From positions 1 to 21,910 of IMG/VR virus record IMGVR_UViG_3300007734_000471: DNA of 21,910 bases. One strand, given 5' to 3'. The position numbers and the translations under genes were made by a program. The notes beneath the pieces are model-generated. The model was not told the origin of the DNA. It did no database searches and worked only from the letters and a program-made list of their open reading frames with translations. Position 1 is the stretch's first letter. The number at the start of each line of letters is the position of its first letter. The DNA is from a virus. This document shows positions 13,027 to 20,411 of this stretch, one piece after another.

Positions 13027-13473
13027 GTGCTGACCGTAACGCCCATCGACTTCGCGGAGGCCAATGCTTTTGTTGCGACCCTGCACCGTCACCATAAGCC
13101 GATGCCGGGGTGCAAGTTTTGCATCGCAGTATCAGATCAGGACGGGAAGGTGCGCGGGGTGGCTATGGTCGGCAGGCCGGTAGCAAGAAACAGCGATAAC
13201 GGCTACACGCTGGAGGTCAACCGCTGCTGTACAGATGGGGCTAGGAACGCCTGTTCGATGCTCTACGGGGCCGCATGGCGGGTTGCGAAGGCATTGGGCT
13301 ACCGCAGGCTGATGACGTACACACTACCAGCAGAGGGCGGGGCTAGTCTTCGCGCAGCAGGTTGGAAACTGATTGGCGAACGGGGGGGGGGGAACTGGAA
13401 CGTGCCGAGCCGCCCTCGCGTTGATACCGCAGAAATACTACAAGGGCAGAAACTACTATGGGAAGCCCCGTGA
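13027..13473 (+). CDS. XF1762 family (GNAT-like) protein
   Basis: A 148-residue protein matching the XF1762-type family: HRHHKPMPGCKFCIAV, then VRGVAMVGRPVAR, LEVNRCCTDGARNACSMLYG, AAWRVAKALGYRRLMTYTLP and SLRAAGWKLIGERGGG, NWNVPSRPR. The fold resembles GNAT acetyltransferases, but activity is unproven for the family. It starts at GTG 13027, two bases after the previous stop. The GERGGG segment is encoded by a run of 11 G (13382-13392). The in-frame C-terminal end beyond the run still fits the family, so the stated frame is the main one. It is the second acetyltransferase-like protein in this operon. Confidence 0.84.
   Translation: MLTVTPIDFAEANAFVATLHRHHKPMPGCKFCIAVSDQDGKVRGVAMVGRPVARNSDNGYTLEVNRCCTDGARNACSMLYGAAWRVAKALGYRRLMTYTLPAEGGASLRAAGWKLIGERGGGNWNVPSRPRVDTAEILQGQKLLWEAP
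13382..13392 (+). repeat. G11 homopolymer inside the XF1762 gene
   Basis: Eleven consecutive G after GAAC. Runs of this length are prone to length change in replication and to slippage during transcription. Losing one G (or adding two) moves the frame to the one that continues into the next gene at 13502. Read errors are also most common in such runs, so the length needs checking. Confidence 0.85.
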
Positions 13474-13501
13474 GCGCTACCGTTGCAAAGGGAGAAAACA
13501 A

Positions 13502-13819
13502 ATGAGTTACGCACGTTGGACGGAAAGCTGCGATGTGTATTGCTATGCAGATGTTTCTGGCGGGTACACGACGATGGTTTCGGACAAAGGGCCACCGTGG
13601 GCATACAACGATCCAGACTTACCTTCGTTCCTCGCTCGTTTGGAGGAGCTTAAAGAAAACGGCCTGTTAGTTCCTGATGAATTGATCGACGGACTGCGCG
13701 AGGATATGGCTACTATTGCAAAGTGGGAACGCCGCGTGAAACCGTGGCCTGACTGGGCGCTCTGGGCCATGTTTGTCCTGTGCCTGGTCGCCAGCATCGG
13801 CATTGCTTTGTTCACATGA
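13502..13819 (+). CDS. Small phage protein with C-terminal membrane segment
   Basis: A 105-residue protein. The N-terminus MSYARWTESCDVYCYADVSG with GYTTMVSDK matches a recurring phage family of unknown function (MSYCRW...CDVYCYEDVSGG type). Residues 35-75 are helical and acidic. The end (WALWAMFVLCLVASIGIALF) is one clear transmembrane helix, so the protein is probably tail-anchored; many relatives I recall lack this segment. GGGAG lies upstream of the ATG. The open frame extends backwards without a stop to 13373 through the G11 run, so a fused form is possible. Confidence 0.8.
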   Translation: MSYARWTESCDVYCYADVSGGYTTMVSDKGPPWAYNDPDLPSFLARLEELKENGLLVPDELIDGLREDMATIAKWERRVKPWPDWALWAMFVLCLVASIGIALFT

Positions 13820-13828
13820 GGTGCTAAG

Positions 13829-14380
13829 ATGATTCTGCTAGGCGACACACCATACACGCCCTGTTTTGTGCGAAACGAATTCTTGTTTGACGAAAAACGT
13901 GGGCATGGAGAATTCACGCCAGCGGTTGCTTTTGCGTTTCGCGCCGAGCCAGCGCGTGTACCCATGTTTCAGGTCATGCTCAACAGCGGCGCACAATGGG
14001 CCAGAGTGCCGATCCACATGATATGCAGCAAGCCCTGCGACCCGCTGCCGGTTGAGCAGTCGTGCTGGTGGGACAGTTACGGGTACGAATTCACGGTTAT
14101 TGCGCTGCCGTTCCTGAAAAACCATGCGGTTACGGCGTTGGGCCGGGACGGGCAGATCCGCAAGGGAAACTACCTGTTCACGGTGGACTGGATGCAGACG
14201 GGTTGGAGCGAAACGCCAGACCAGCACAAGAACCACCATGTGATTGCGTTAGAGTCTGGGCCGTGGATCGCGTACCCCAACAATCGGCTGGTATGGCACG
14301 ATCTGTCATGGATCACGCCAGCACCAAACAAAGAATGGCAGACTCCGACACACAGCTATTCGGTTGAAGGTTTGATTTGA
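13829..14380 (+). CDS. 183-residue hypothetical phage protein
   Basis: Starts MILLGDTPYTPCFVRNEFLF with GAGGTG upstream. Trp-rich middle (CWWDSYGYEFTVIALPF, FTVDWMQTGWSETPDQHKNH) and several conserved-looking Cys/His/Trp residues suggest a compact beta fold. Related proteins seem to occur in the early right arms of phages of this kind, but I know no function. It is the last gene before the strong terminator at 14420. Confidence 0.72.
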   Translation: MILLGDTPYTPCFVRNEFLFDEKRGHGEFTPAVAFAFRAEPARVPMFQVMLNSGAQWARVPIHMICSKPCDPLPVEQSCWWDSYGYEFTVIALPFLKNHAVTALGRDGQIRKGNYLFTVDWMQTGWSETPDQHKNHHVIALESGPWIAYPNNRLVWHDLSWITPAPNKEWQTPTHSYSVEGLI

Positions 14381-14419
14381 CGTTGCGGGGTCTGCTCCTA
14401 TCACTCGCTGCGTCTTTGG

Positions 14420-14451
14420 CGGCTGGCTTGCACAGGTCAGCCGTTTTTTTT
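14420..14451 (+). terminator. Rho-independent terminator, plus strand
   Basis: CGGCTGGC (14420-14427) pairs with GTCAGCCG (14436-14443) over eight base pairs including one G-T pair, with an eight-base loop, followed at once by T8 (14444-14451). This is a near-ideal intrinsic terminator, about 40 bases after the 183-residue gene. Two small genes still follow on the same strand. Confidence 0.9.
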
Positions 14452-14469
14452 CTTAACTTTAGATCAACA

Positions 14470-14649
14470 ATGACAAAACGAAAAGTGCCTGTACCGATAA
14501 CGTCTCTACCCTCATGGCTTGCGCCGCCAAAACTCCCCTCCGCTGACTGCGATCAAGTAACAGTCATTCGCCAAGGAATCAACACGCCAGATCAGATCGA
14601 GAAGAAATACCAACGTGCTCGAGTGGCGCTCAGGATGCGGAAACTATGA
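14470..14649 (+). CDS. 59-residue small protein after the terminator
   Basis: Reads MTKRKVPVPITSLPSWLAPP, then ADCDQVTVIRQGINTPDQIE and a basic helix KKYQRARVALRMRKL. It has no good ribosome site, and an upstream in-frame TTG start would lie across the terminator. The gene and its partner would need read-through, antitermination or a promoter I cannot see. Overlap with the next gene (ATGA) supports reality. Function is unknown. Confidence 0.58.
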   Translation: MTKRKVPVPITSLPSWLAPPKLPSADCDQVTVIRQGINTPDQIEKKYQRARVALRMRKL

Positions 14650-14798
14650 ACAAAAACCCGCTCCAGAAGTTATGCGGATCTTGCCAGATATACCCCGGCG
14701 TGAAGCTGGTTCCAAAAGGTCGCGGCGGCAAGATTAAGACTTGGCGCTGTCAGGGTTGCCTACACCGCCGCCAGCCGAGTTGGATCAGCGGGAAATAG
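14646..14798 (+). CDS. 50-residue zinc-ribbon protein
   Basis: ATGA overlap with the preceding gene. The peptide MNKNPLQKLCGSCQIYPGVK has C10 and C13; C35 and C38 (WRCQGCLHRR) complete a four-Cys zinc ribbon, with a basic stretch KGRGGKIK between. Such tiny ribbons in phages often bind nucleic acid. Its last 39 bases overlap the end of the oppositely oriented endolysin gene. It is too short for usual gene calling, and no family can be named with confidence. Confidence 0.65.
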   Translation: MNKNPLQKLCGSCQIYPGVKLVPKGRGGKIKTWRCQGCLHRRQPSWISGK

Positions 14799-15209
14799 CC
14801 GCGTTCCGGTCTTGTCAATAATCAGCGCCATCTTGCGGGGGGCCGCTGTAGCTAGGTTGGGGATGCTCAGATGCGTCCAACTATCCATTTCTCGTATAAG
14901 CTGGTCATAAGCCAGCCCAGAAGCCATCACAGCCCTTACCACAGCGTCCGGAGTCATCCCCGGTACTCGTATGTCAGCAGCGCAGCCGAGCCTGTGCTGG
15001 CTCTTGTCAGAGCTTCCTACAGCATCGTTTACAGCTTTGCTGCGGAAAGCAGAATTGACCATCACCGGCTTACCACCCAGAACTTCTCTGACCCGCTCCA
15101 GAAACTCTGCCAGCCGGTGCAAGTTGGCTAGGGCTATGGGATCTGGAGTGTTGTCGAGTGTCCGGTGGTCGGTGCGAGTCAGTTCTGCAAGGGTGAAATG
15201 CGGGGTCAC
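14760..15209 (-). CDS. Endolysin, M15 peptidase (D-Ala carboxypeptidase type)
   Basis: A 149-residue Peptidase_M15_3-type enzyme that cuts peptide links of peptidoglycan. The zinc ligands are H72 and D79 in SQHRLGCAADI, and H113 in WTHLSIP; the preceding segment VNSAFRSKAVNDAVGSSDKS is the typical substrate-side loop. Length is normal for this single-domain lysin. The start is GTG at 15207-15209, overlapping the holin-like stop as GTGA. There is no signal peptide, so release needs a holin. It is the last gene of the leftward lysis cassette. Confidence 0.92.
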   Translation of the reverse strand: MTPHFTLAELTRTDHRTLDNTPDPIALANLHRLAEFLERVREVLGGKPVMVNSAFRSKAVNDAVGSSDKSQHRLGCAADIRVPGMTPDAVVRAVMASGLAYDQLIREMDSWTHLSIPNLATAAPRKMALIIDKTGTRLFPADPTRLAAV

Positions 15210-15376
15210 TTGTTACCCGGATCTGCCCGTCCAGCCGCACCCAGCCCCAGCGCAGCCGCTAGACCCTGCACAAGCATTTGATACTGCGGGGGAACCATCG
15301 GGATGCCAACTGCAAACAGAATCCCCAGACCTGCAAGCGTCGAGGGTTCGCCAAACCGTTTCCTGAGAAAGCCCAT
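15206..15376 (-). CDS. Small holin-like membrane protein
   Basis: A 56-residue protein starting MGFLRKRFGEPSTLAGLGIL and continuing FAVGIPMVPPQYQMLVQGLA, AALGLGAAGRADPGNK. The basic N-terminus and two short hydrophobic stretches (about 13-24 and 32-47) fit a small holin topology, and it sits directly before the endolysin with GTGA overlap. AGGAG lies six bases before the ATG. The holin call is from position and form; similar short proteins are annotated as holins in related podoviruses. Confidence 0.7.
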   Translation of the reverse strand: MGFLRKRFGEPSTLAGLGILFAVGIPMVPPQYQMLVQGLAAALGLGAAGRADPGNK

Positions 15377-15385
15377 ATTGTTCTC

Positions 15386-15910
15386 CTAGAAGTTTCCGCC
15401 TACGGGGTTCAATACTCCAACTGGAGCATCGGTAATGATTGTAGCCCCCGGCTTGATATGCCCATTCGTGAAGGGTGATTCGTTGATCGGGCCGTAGCAA
15501 GAGGCAAGCTGTACGCCGTTTACTTTCTTGGCTTGCTTATCGCACAGAAACGACCATTGATTGCTCATGCCCTCTGTCTTGCTCAGGACAAAGGTGCGGT
15601 GAACCAGCGGAGCAACGGCCCATGTCGGCGCTTGGGGGGCTTCGCTGACGGTACTGAAAAGACTCCAAACTTTGCCGGGAGGCGCATCGCAGGAGTTCTT
15701 CATCAGCGCACCGTTGGCGATACTGCGGCCCGTAAGGACAGGGCAGACTGCCATCCCCTCCGCAAACTCCTTGCCCTTGACCATGATCTTCTTGCCGGTG
15801 GGCGTGGAACCGGAAGCCGCACACAAGGCGTATTCGCCGTTGCAGATCATCAGATCGGCAGCAAACACGTTGACCGGCAGCAGCAAGAGGAGGAGCAGCT
15901 TTTTCATCAT
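15386..15910 (-). CDS. Secreted six-cysteine protein in the lysis cassette
   Basis: A 174-residue protein with a clear Sec signal (MMKKLLLLLLLPVNVFA, probable cut after residue 17). The mature part has exactly six Cys (C23, C30, C56, C74, C123, C138), which could make three disulfides in the periplasm. There is no lipobox, so it is probably soluble or loosely bound. I do not recognise the fold, although similar proteins seem to occur in related phages. Between two holin-like genes it could be a spanin substitute, a lysis inhibitor or a superinfection factor. The start is ATG 15910, overlapping the preceding gene's stop; a second ATG follows directly. Confidence 0.76.
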   Translation of the reverse strand: MMKKLLLLLLLPVNVFAADLMICNGEYALCAASGSTPTGKKIMVKGKEFAEGMAVCPVLTGRSIANGALMKNSCDAPPGKVWSLFSTVSEAPQAPTWAVAPLVHRTFVLSKTEGMSNQWSFLCDKQAKKVNGVQLASCYGPINESPFTNGHIKPGATIITDAPVGVLNPVGGNF

Positions 15911-16077
15911 AGTCCTTTGACGGTCAGGTGGAGCAGCATGAGGATGATTGCACCCGCAATGCTGATGCCGATCTGTTCAATCCGCTTCAACCGGGCGTTG
16001 ATGGTGTCGTATCGCAGTTCACAGACCGCCTCATGCGAGGTCAGGCGAACGTCGAGTTCGTTGGTGGTCGCCATCAT
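15907..16077 (-). CDS. Coiled-coil membrane protein of the lysis cassette
   Basis: A 55- or 56-residue protein (ATG at 16074 or 16077). The N-terminal part TNELDVRLTSHEAVCELRYD, TINARLKRIEQIG is a heptad-like helix; ISIAGAIILMLLHLTV is one transmembrane helix. This helix-then-membrane plan resembles XhlA-type lysis helpers. Its stop overlaps the next start. With the 56-residue protein it may make a holin/antiholin pair, or one may anchor the lysis complex. Confidence 0.68.
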   Translation of the reverse strand: MMATTNELDVRLTSHEAVCELRYDTINARLKRIEQIGISIAGAIILMLLHLTVKGL

Positions 16078-16118
16078 TCTTCTTTGACTACGGGTGTGGG
16101 GATCAGCGATGCGGTCAT
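16074..16118 (-). CDS. Possible 14-residue leader peptide
   Basis: Frame MTASLIPTPVVKEE, with AAGG upstream of the ATG at 16118 and TGA overlapping the start of the membrane protein. It is located in the 104-base gap after the 611-residue gene. Coupling to the lysis gene is possible. Chance is also possible. Confidence 0.3.
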   Translation of the reverse strand: MTASLIPTPVVKEE

Positions 16119-16181
16119 GGTGATTGCCTTAGTGAGTTTTGATTTTCAGACGGGGCCAGTTGGACTACGCAGCAAGTGCCA

Positions 16182-18017
16182 TCACGGAATTAAAGCGTTG
16201 AAATTAACGGCTTCGCTTACTCTTTTTTCTCTGGCCTTTTTTGATGCCATTTCTGCGGCTCCGCTTGCAACAGAACGCACAACAGGAATTCTGCTTACTA
16301 TCGCGTTTTTAGCTATGGCATCCAATGACCTAATCAACACACTTGCGGTGCCGGGGCTAACGGTTCCAGGCACAGGAGAATAAATATCCCCGCCAAGTTG
16401 CACCAGATCTCTAACTCGTTGCGCCTCTTCTTTGCCAAACAAGAGATCTAGCTTTCCATCCCTATCAAGTTGCTTAACAGAATTTCGCAATGCCTTTGCG
16501 TTTGGAATCGGGTTTCCCGCCGCGTCCTTGCTAATGTTAGCCATTGCCCGCTCTTTTAGCTCATTTGCGGATTGTGCGCGGATTTGATTCCAAGCAAAGC
16601 TGCCTTCTTCACCAGCTTTCAATAAAGTATCGCGCACCAGTTTCAAATCATCGGCGCTTCCGCTATGGACGACATGATTGTATATATCTTCAAACGCAAC
16701 AGCGCGATCTTTAGTGCCGGGTTTGTTACGCAACAACTTAGAAATTACTGCATGGTCTTTAAATTCGTTTGCAAACTTGGTGTTCTCGGCCCTAGCCGCT
16801 TTGTAAAGATCGCCGCCCTTACCTTCGGTTATTTTTTCAAATAAAGGTCGCAATTCGCCCATGTAAACTTCATTTACACCACTGCCGGGAAACGATATTT
16901 TATTTGCGCTTTTTCTCAATTGTTCCAAGTCGTAAATTGATAACGTATCGGCAGCGCCTAGTTTTGACAATTGCATTTTTAGGTTTGCAAGTACCGGAGC
17001 GTTATTGGTTGCTATTTCTGTTTCGTGATTGGCAATATATTCGATTAATGGATTTATGTTGACTTGTTCTTGTGTTTCACCAGCCGCATCAGCAGCGTCA
17101 TATTTCTTTTTAACTTCCGCTTTTGCTTCCTTGAACCGTCTTACTAACGGAGCATCTACAACCTTTCCAATCGGGACAAGTTGTGTTTCCCCGTAGATCT
17201 CGCCGCCCATAGCTTCCGCTGATGCGTCAAAATTCTTTAGGAAATCTTCGTTTAGTTTTTGCTGTTGCAACAACAACGGTTTCCCTTCTTTTTCAGGGTA
17301 CGTTTTTGCTGTTTCGTGTTCAAACTGTTGTTGCTCTAAATTGCGAGTGACTTGTCCCTTGCTCAGTTTCAAAGGGATTCTTGCGCTTGCTGCCATCGTT
17401 TGCCGTTGGACAGGCAATTCAGTTGCCGCAGCACCCATTCCGACCATTTGCGGGCTTTCAGTCGGCTGCAACATATTTACTATTTGAGGAGCCGCTGCTT
17501 TTGCTCTGGCGGTCAACGCATTAATTGCTGGCGGTGCGGTTCTTCCGAGTGCGTTTAGTGTCGGGATCGGAACGCCAATCAAAGGAGACAACGCTTCGCC
17601 TATAGCAGACACCGCTTGCTGGCCCATTTCATTTCTGGGCCGGTATGTAAACCGTTCCAGCGCCTCATTGCCTGCTGCGGTCATTTGATACATATCGCCG
17701 CCAGTAGCTTGAGTTGCTAATGCAGTCAGCGGCGCAATTACCCCGCTGGCAACTCCCGATAGAAGCGTAGCCGGAACCTCTAACGCCAACGACCCAATGT
17801 CGGCACCAGCTTGGACAATGTTTCCCAATACGCTTTTGTTCGGATCTCCACGAAAGAACGATTGTTGTTTTCTAGGGTTTTGAGGTATTGAGTCCGGTAT
17901 TTGTTTTTGTGCTTTGCTGTGTTCGATATTAGCCCAACGCCATGCCGTTGCTTCGTCTGGAGCATCAACGTCATACGTTACGCCGCCAACATTCACTTCG
18001 TAGGGTTTCGCAGCCAT
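16182..18017 (-). CDS. Large internal virion/ejection-type protein
   Basis: A 611-residue protein that shares the base of its ATG with the previous stop (TAATG). N-terminal residues 5-35 form a small beta/helix unit (VNVGGVTYDVDAPDEATAWR) that occurs at the start of many phage virion proteins. Residues 60-115 are Gly/Ala-rich and hydrophobic, with a possible membrane-active helix (LALEVPATLLSGVASGVIAP). The rest, about 210-590, is long alpha-helical and charged. This plan and the place beside the DNA transfer protein match ejection proteins of P22-like phages, which form a channel into the host. Coding GC is clearly lower than in neighbouring genes. Sequence identity to P22 gp16 or gp20 is not evident to me. 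Confidence 0.78.
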   Translation of the reverse strand: MAAKPYEVNVGGVTYDVDAPDEATAWRWANIEHSKAQKQIPDSIPQNPRKQQSFFRGDPNKSVLGNIVQAGADIGSLALEVPATLLSGVASGVIAPLTALATQATGGDMYQMTAAGNEALERFTYRPRNEMGQQAVSAIGEALSPLIGVPIPTLNALGRTAPPAINALTARAKAAAPQIVNMLQPTESPQMVGMGAAATELPVQRQTMAASARIPLKLSKGQVTRNLEQQQFEHETAKTYPEKEGKPLLLQQQKLNEDFLKNFDASAEAMGGEIYGETQLVPIGKVVDAPLVRRFKEAKAEVKKKYDAADAAGETQEQVNINPLIEYIANHETEIATNNAPVLANLKMQLSKLGAADTLSIYDLEQLRKSANKISFPGSGVNEVYMGELRPLFEKITEGKGGDLYKAARAENTKFANEFKDHAVISKLLRNKPGTKDRAVAFEDIYNHVVHSGSADDLKLVRDTLLKAGEEGSFAWNQIRAQSANELKERAMANISKDAAGNPIPNAKALRNSVKQLDRDGKLDLLFGKEEAQRVRDLVQLGGDIYSPVPGTVSPGTASVLIRSLDAIAKNAIVSRIPVVRSVASGAAEMASKKAREKRVSEAVNFNALIP

Positions 18018-19621
18018 TACCTACTCCCACGCGGCCTTACTGCGCCGGGAGGTGGTTGGGATACATTTGCAGGCGCATAATTATCAATAAATGCAGAGCC
18101 AGATTTTCCAGCTGAAATTTTCATTCCTTGAATTGCTCGTTCTCTTGCTGCGGATTTTTGGTTAATAACTTCTTGGCCTTCGCCTTGTAACGGGAAGTAT
18201 TCTTGTATTGTATTTGCAACTTCTTGAGGGCCAAAAGCAGCGCCAGATGTAGCTCTCAAATAGCCAATTGCAAAACCTAATTGCGCTTGCGCTAGTCTTT
18301 GTTGGTTTACATCTGGGCCAACCAAACCTGTCGGATCGGCCCTAAACATTGATTCCACCGCATTTGCCGCTGCGTCACCAACACCGAGCGGGGCTAACTT
18401 TACAATTCCTGCAATTAGCCCAGGAACAACCGCCGGTTTAACTGTTCCTTTTGTTTCTAGTTCTTTAATTACGGTGTTTGATTGTTGCATAGCAGAACCA
18501 AACAAAGCCGACTTTGCTTGCACTTCGTTGAGTGGTTTTCCATCCATTCCTTGAACAGGTACAAATTTACCTTGTGGGTTATCCGATGAAGGTTTGTAAA
18601 TAAACCCTTGTGCCTCTGCATTGAATATTGGTTGTTCTGGTTTTGGCCCTAACACACTTGGCCCTGCTACTGGTTGACCTGCTGGTGCTTGGCGCTGCCC
18701 AGGCACACCCGTAGGCACACCCGTAGGCGCAACCATAGGAACGCCGCTTTGAACAGCAGGCGCACCGCCAACAGAAGCAGCAAGAGGGCCACCCGTTTGC
18801 GACATCAACGTAGAAATTGGCTTTGATAGACCAAGCCGCGCATTAACACCAATGCCGCGCTCAGTGTCAAATGTCCAACCTTGTTGCGCTAAATTCTCAA
18901 GATGATTTCTTCTAGCGGCAGCAATGGTGGCAGTAGTGTTTGGTGAAACTGTTTTATCTAATTTCTGTTCCATCCCAGAAGGGTTGCCCTGTGCATCAAA
19001 GTATTGACGACCAATATACCCGCCTCGATCTGTGTCTACATGTTTCAACGCACTTTGCGTTAACTGTTCAGATGGATTCAACATCCGTGTCAAAGTTTCA
19101 AGTTTCCATTTCGGAAAGTTTTCTGGCGTTAAACCTTGGCGCAGCCGGTCTGCGGTTGGTTTATCTATAAGGTTGTTTGAAAGACGGTAATCAATAGCTG
19201 CGTTAGCCGAACCTGAGTCAGGATACCCAGCAATTTCTACAATCGTTTTATGTTTAGCTTCGTCCACTAGCTTTGCTGTTTCTGCGCTTATTTTTGCTCT
19301 TGCACCGGGTTGTGCAAGTATTTCTCCGCGCAGTTTATCTTGTGTTAATTGTTCGCTTTGCATTTTTGACGCTACATCTGGCTTACCAACCCGCTGGTAG
19401 GCGCGATATATCTCTTCGGGTGTAGTTGCAACCCGTAGATCGCCGAGCAACTGATTCGTCAGTTCATCCTCGCGCTTTGCTTTGCCCAAGGTGTACTGAG
19501 ACAGCGCGTTCTGGTTCTCTTGCGCCCTAGCCGCCGCTGCTTGATCCATGCCGGAGACAAACGCATTGCCGACGCTTTGTGAGCCTGGCGGGGTCAACAA
19601 TCCAAAGTTAAGTTCAGCCAT
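18017..19621 (-). CDS. Internal virion/ejection-type protein with Pro-Gly linker
   Basis: A 534-residue protein. Residues 20-200 are helical and Gln/Ala-rich; 270-320 is a linker rich in Pro, Gly, Val and Thr with a repeated PTGVPTGVP segment; the C-terminal part (about 350-515) is again helical, with hydrophobic VVPGLIAGIVKLAPLGVG and a segment QLGFAIGYLRATSGAAFGPQ. It lies directly between the gp7-like and the other ejection-type protein, so it is probably packaged in the head and injected. AT content is raised as in its neighbour. AGGA lies upstream of the ATG. I know no named family. Confidence 0.74.
   Translation of the reverse strand: MAELNFGLLTPPGSQSVGNAFVSGMDQAAAARAQENQNALSQYTLGKAKREDELTNQLLGDLRVATTPEEIYRAYQRVGKPDVASKMQSEQLTQDKLRGEILAQPGARAKISAETAKLVDEAKHKTIVEIAGYPDSGSANAAIDYRLSNNLIDKPTADRLRQGLTPENFPKWKLETLTRMLNPSEQLTQSALKHVDTDRGGYIGRQYFDAQGNPSGMEQKLDKTVSPNTTATIAAARRNHLENLAQQGWTFDTERGIGVNARLGLSKPISTLMSQTGGPLAASVGGAPAVQSGVPMVAPTGVPTGVPGQRQAPAGQPVAGPSVLGPKPEQPIFNAEAQGFIYKPSSDNPQGKFVPVQGMDGKPLNEVQAKSALFGSAMQQSNTVIKELETKGTVKPAVVPGLIAGIVKLAPLGVGDAAANAVESMFRADPTGLVGPDVNQQRLAQAQLGFAIGYLRATSGAAFGPQEVANTIQEYFPLQGEGQEVINQKSAARERAIQGMKISAGKSGSAFIDNYAPANVSQPPPGAVRPRGSR
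18702..18737. repeat. Tandem 12-base repeat in the ejection gene linker
   Basis: GGCACACCCGTA occurs twice in tandem (18702-18725), followed by a degenerate copy GGCGCAACCATA. It encodes the repeated Pro-Thr-Gly-Val linker of the 534-residue protein. Slipped replication could change the linker length between strains. Confidence 0.8.
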
Positions 19622-19624
19622 GAT

Positions 19625-20410
19625 TTATCCTACGTTGGAGTAAGGATCGTAATTATTGTCAAAGTCGCCCGGCCCCATAGATGATCCGGTCAACGGCTTG
19701 TACCCGTAGTTTCCGTACCCACCAGCAAGTTGCGGCCCGTACATCCGGCCCAGCACGTTAGCTGCACCGCCATAAGCTGAGTTGCGTATCCCCGCAGCGG
19801 CCATTGCTGCGTTGCCGGTATTGGCCGCGCTGGTCATGTTGAGGTTGCCGATGTTGCTTGCCATGTTTGTGCCTTGTGCGCCGATCTGACCTGTTGCCGT
19901 TTGCCCCGTTCCAGCAACACCGGCCAATCGGTTGTAAAGCGCATTGCGTTCGCCCGTGTTAGCGTTAAATCCGGTCAAGTATTCATTGAACGCATTTTGA
20001 CGCGACCCAGTAGCTAGGTCTTGTCCAAAGCGTGTTGCGCCCCTAAGCGTTGGGCCTGACAAAAGACCGCCTCTGGCCGCAGCACTTCGGTCAAGTGCCT
20101 TCATGCCCTCAGAAAAACGAAACGCATACCCCGGGTCAGTGTCCGCGTTGTACTGAAAATCAAACGGCCTCGCGGCCCCAAACTCACCACCGTACCCTAC
20201 GCCAGCCGCTAACCGATTAACCGCTCCCGTGCCAGCAGCAAGGTACGGCGCTTGGTCGGCGCGGTTTTGGTCGTACTGTCGGCGCTGTTCGGCAATGGAC
20301 GCGGCAGAGGCTTCCCCCGACGCTTGGGCAGCGGTGCTAGCTGCGTCAGACGCGCCTTCGGACGCAAGATACCCGCCAAGAAGCGCGCCCCCACCAATTA
20401 TCCATGGCAT
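19625..20410 (-). CDS. DNA transfer protein (P22 gp7-like)
   Basis: A 261-residue protein with the pattern of phage DNA transfer proteins. The N-terminus is Gly/Ala-rich and may insert in membrane (IIGGGALLGGYLASEGA). The conserved core is at 92-132: DPGYAFRFSEGMKALDRSAA, ARGGLLSGPTLRGATRFGQD, then QNAFNEYLTG, RNALYNRLAGVAGTGQTATG (155-174). The C-terminus is Asn/Gly/Tyr-rich. P22 gp7 is ejected with the DNA and helps form the trans-envelope channel. Start: ATG 20410 with AAGGAG that overlaps the end of the cupin gene. The family call is confident; sequence details outside the core vary. Confidence 0.9.
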   Translation of the reverse strand: MPWIIGGGALLGGYLASEGASDAASTAAQASGEASAASIAEQRRQYDQNRADQAPYLAAGTGAVNRLAAGVGYGGEFGAARPFDFQYNADTDPGYAFRFSEGMKALDRSAAARGGLLSGPTLRGATRFGQDLATGSRQNAFNEYLTGFNANTGERNALYNRLAGVAGTGQTATGQIGAQGTNMASNIGNLNMTSAANTGNAAMAAAGIRNSAYGGAANVLGRMYGPQLAGGYGNYGYKPLTGSSMGPGDFDNNYDPYSNVG

Positions 20411-20411
20411 A

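Noticed and set aside
14377-14404. Promoter TTGACG with TATCAC after 16 bases
   Set aside because: The terminator follows within about 40 bases, so it could not serve the next genes without read-through; both boxes are imperfect.
15928-16383. Plus-strand frame across the lysis/ejection border
   Set aside because: It lies opposite two supported genes and has no ribosome site or family pattern.
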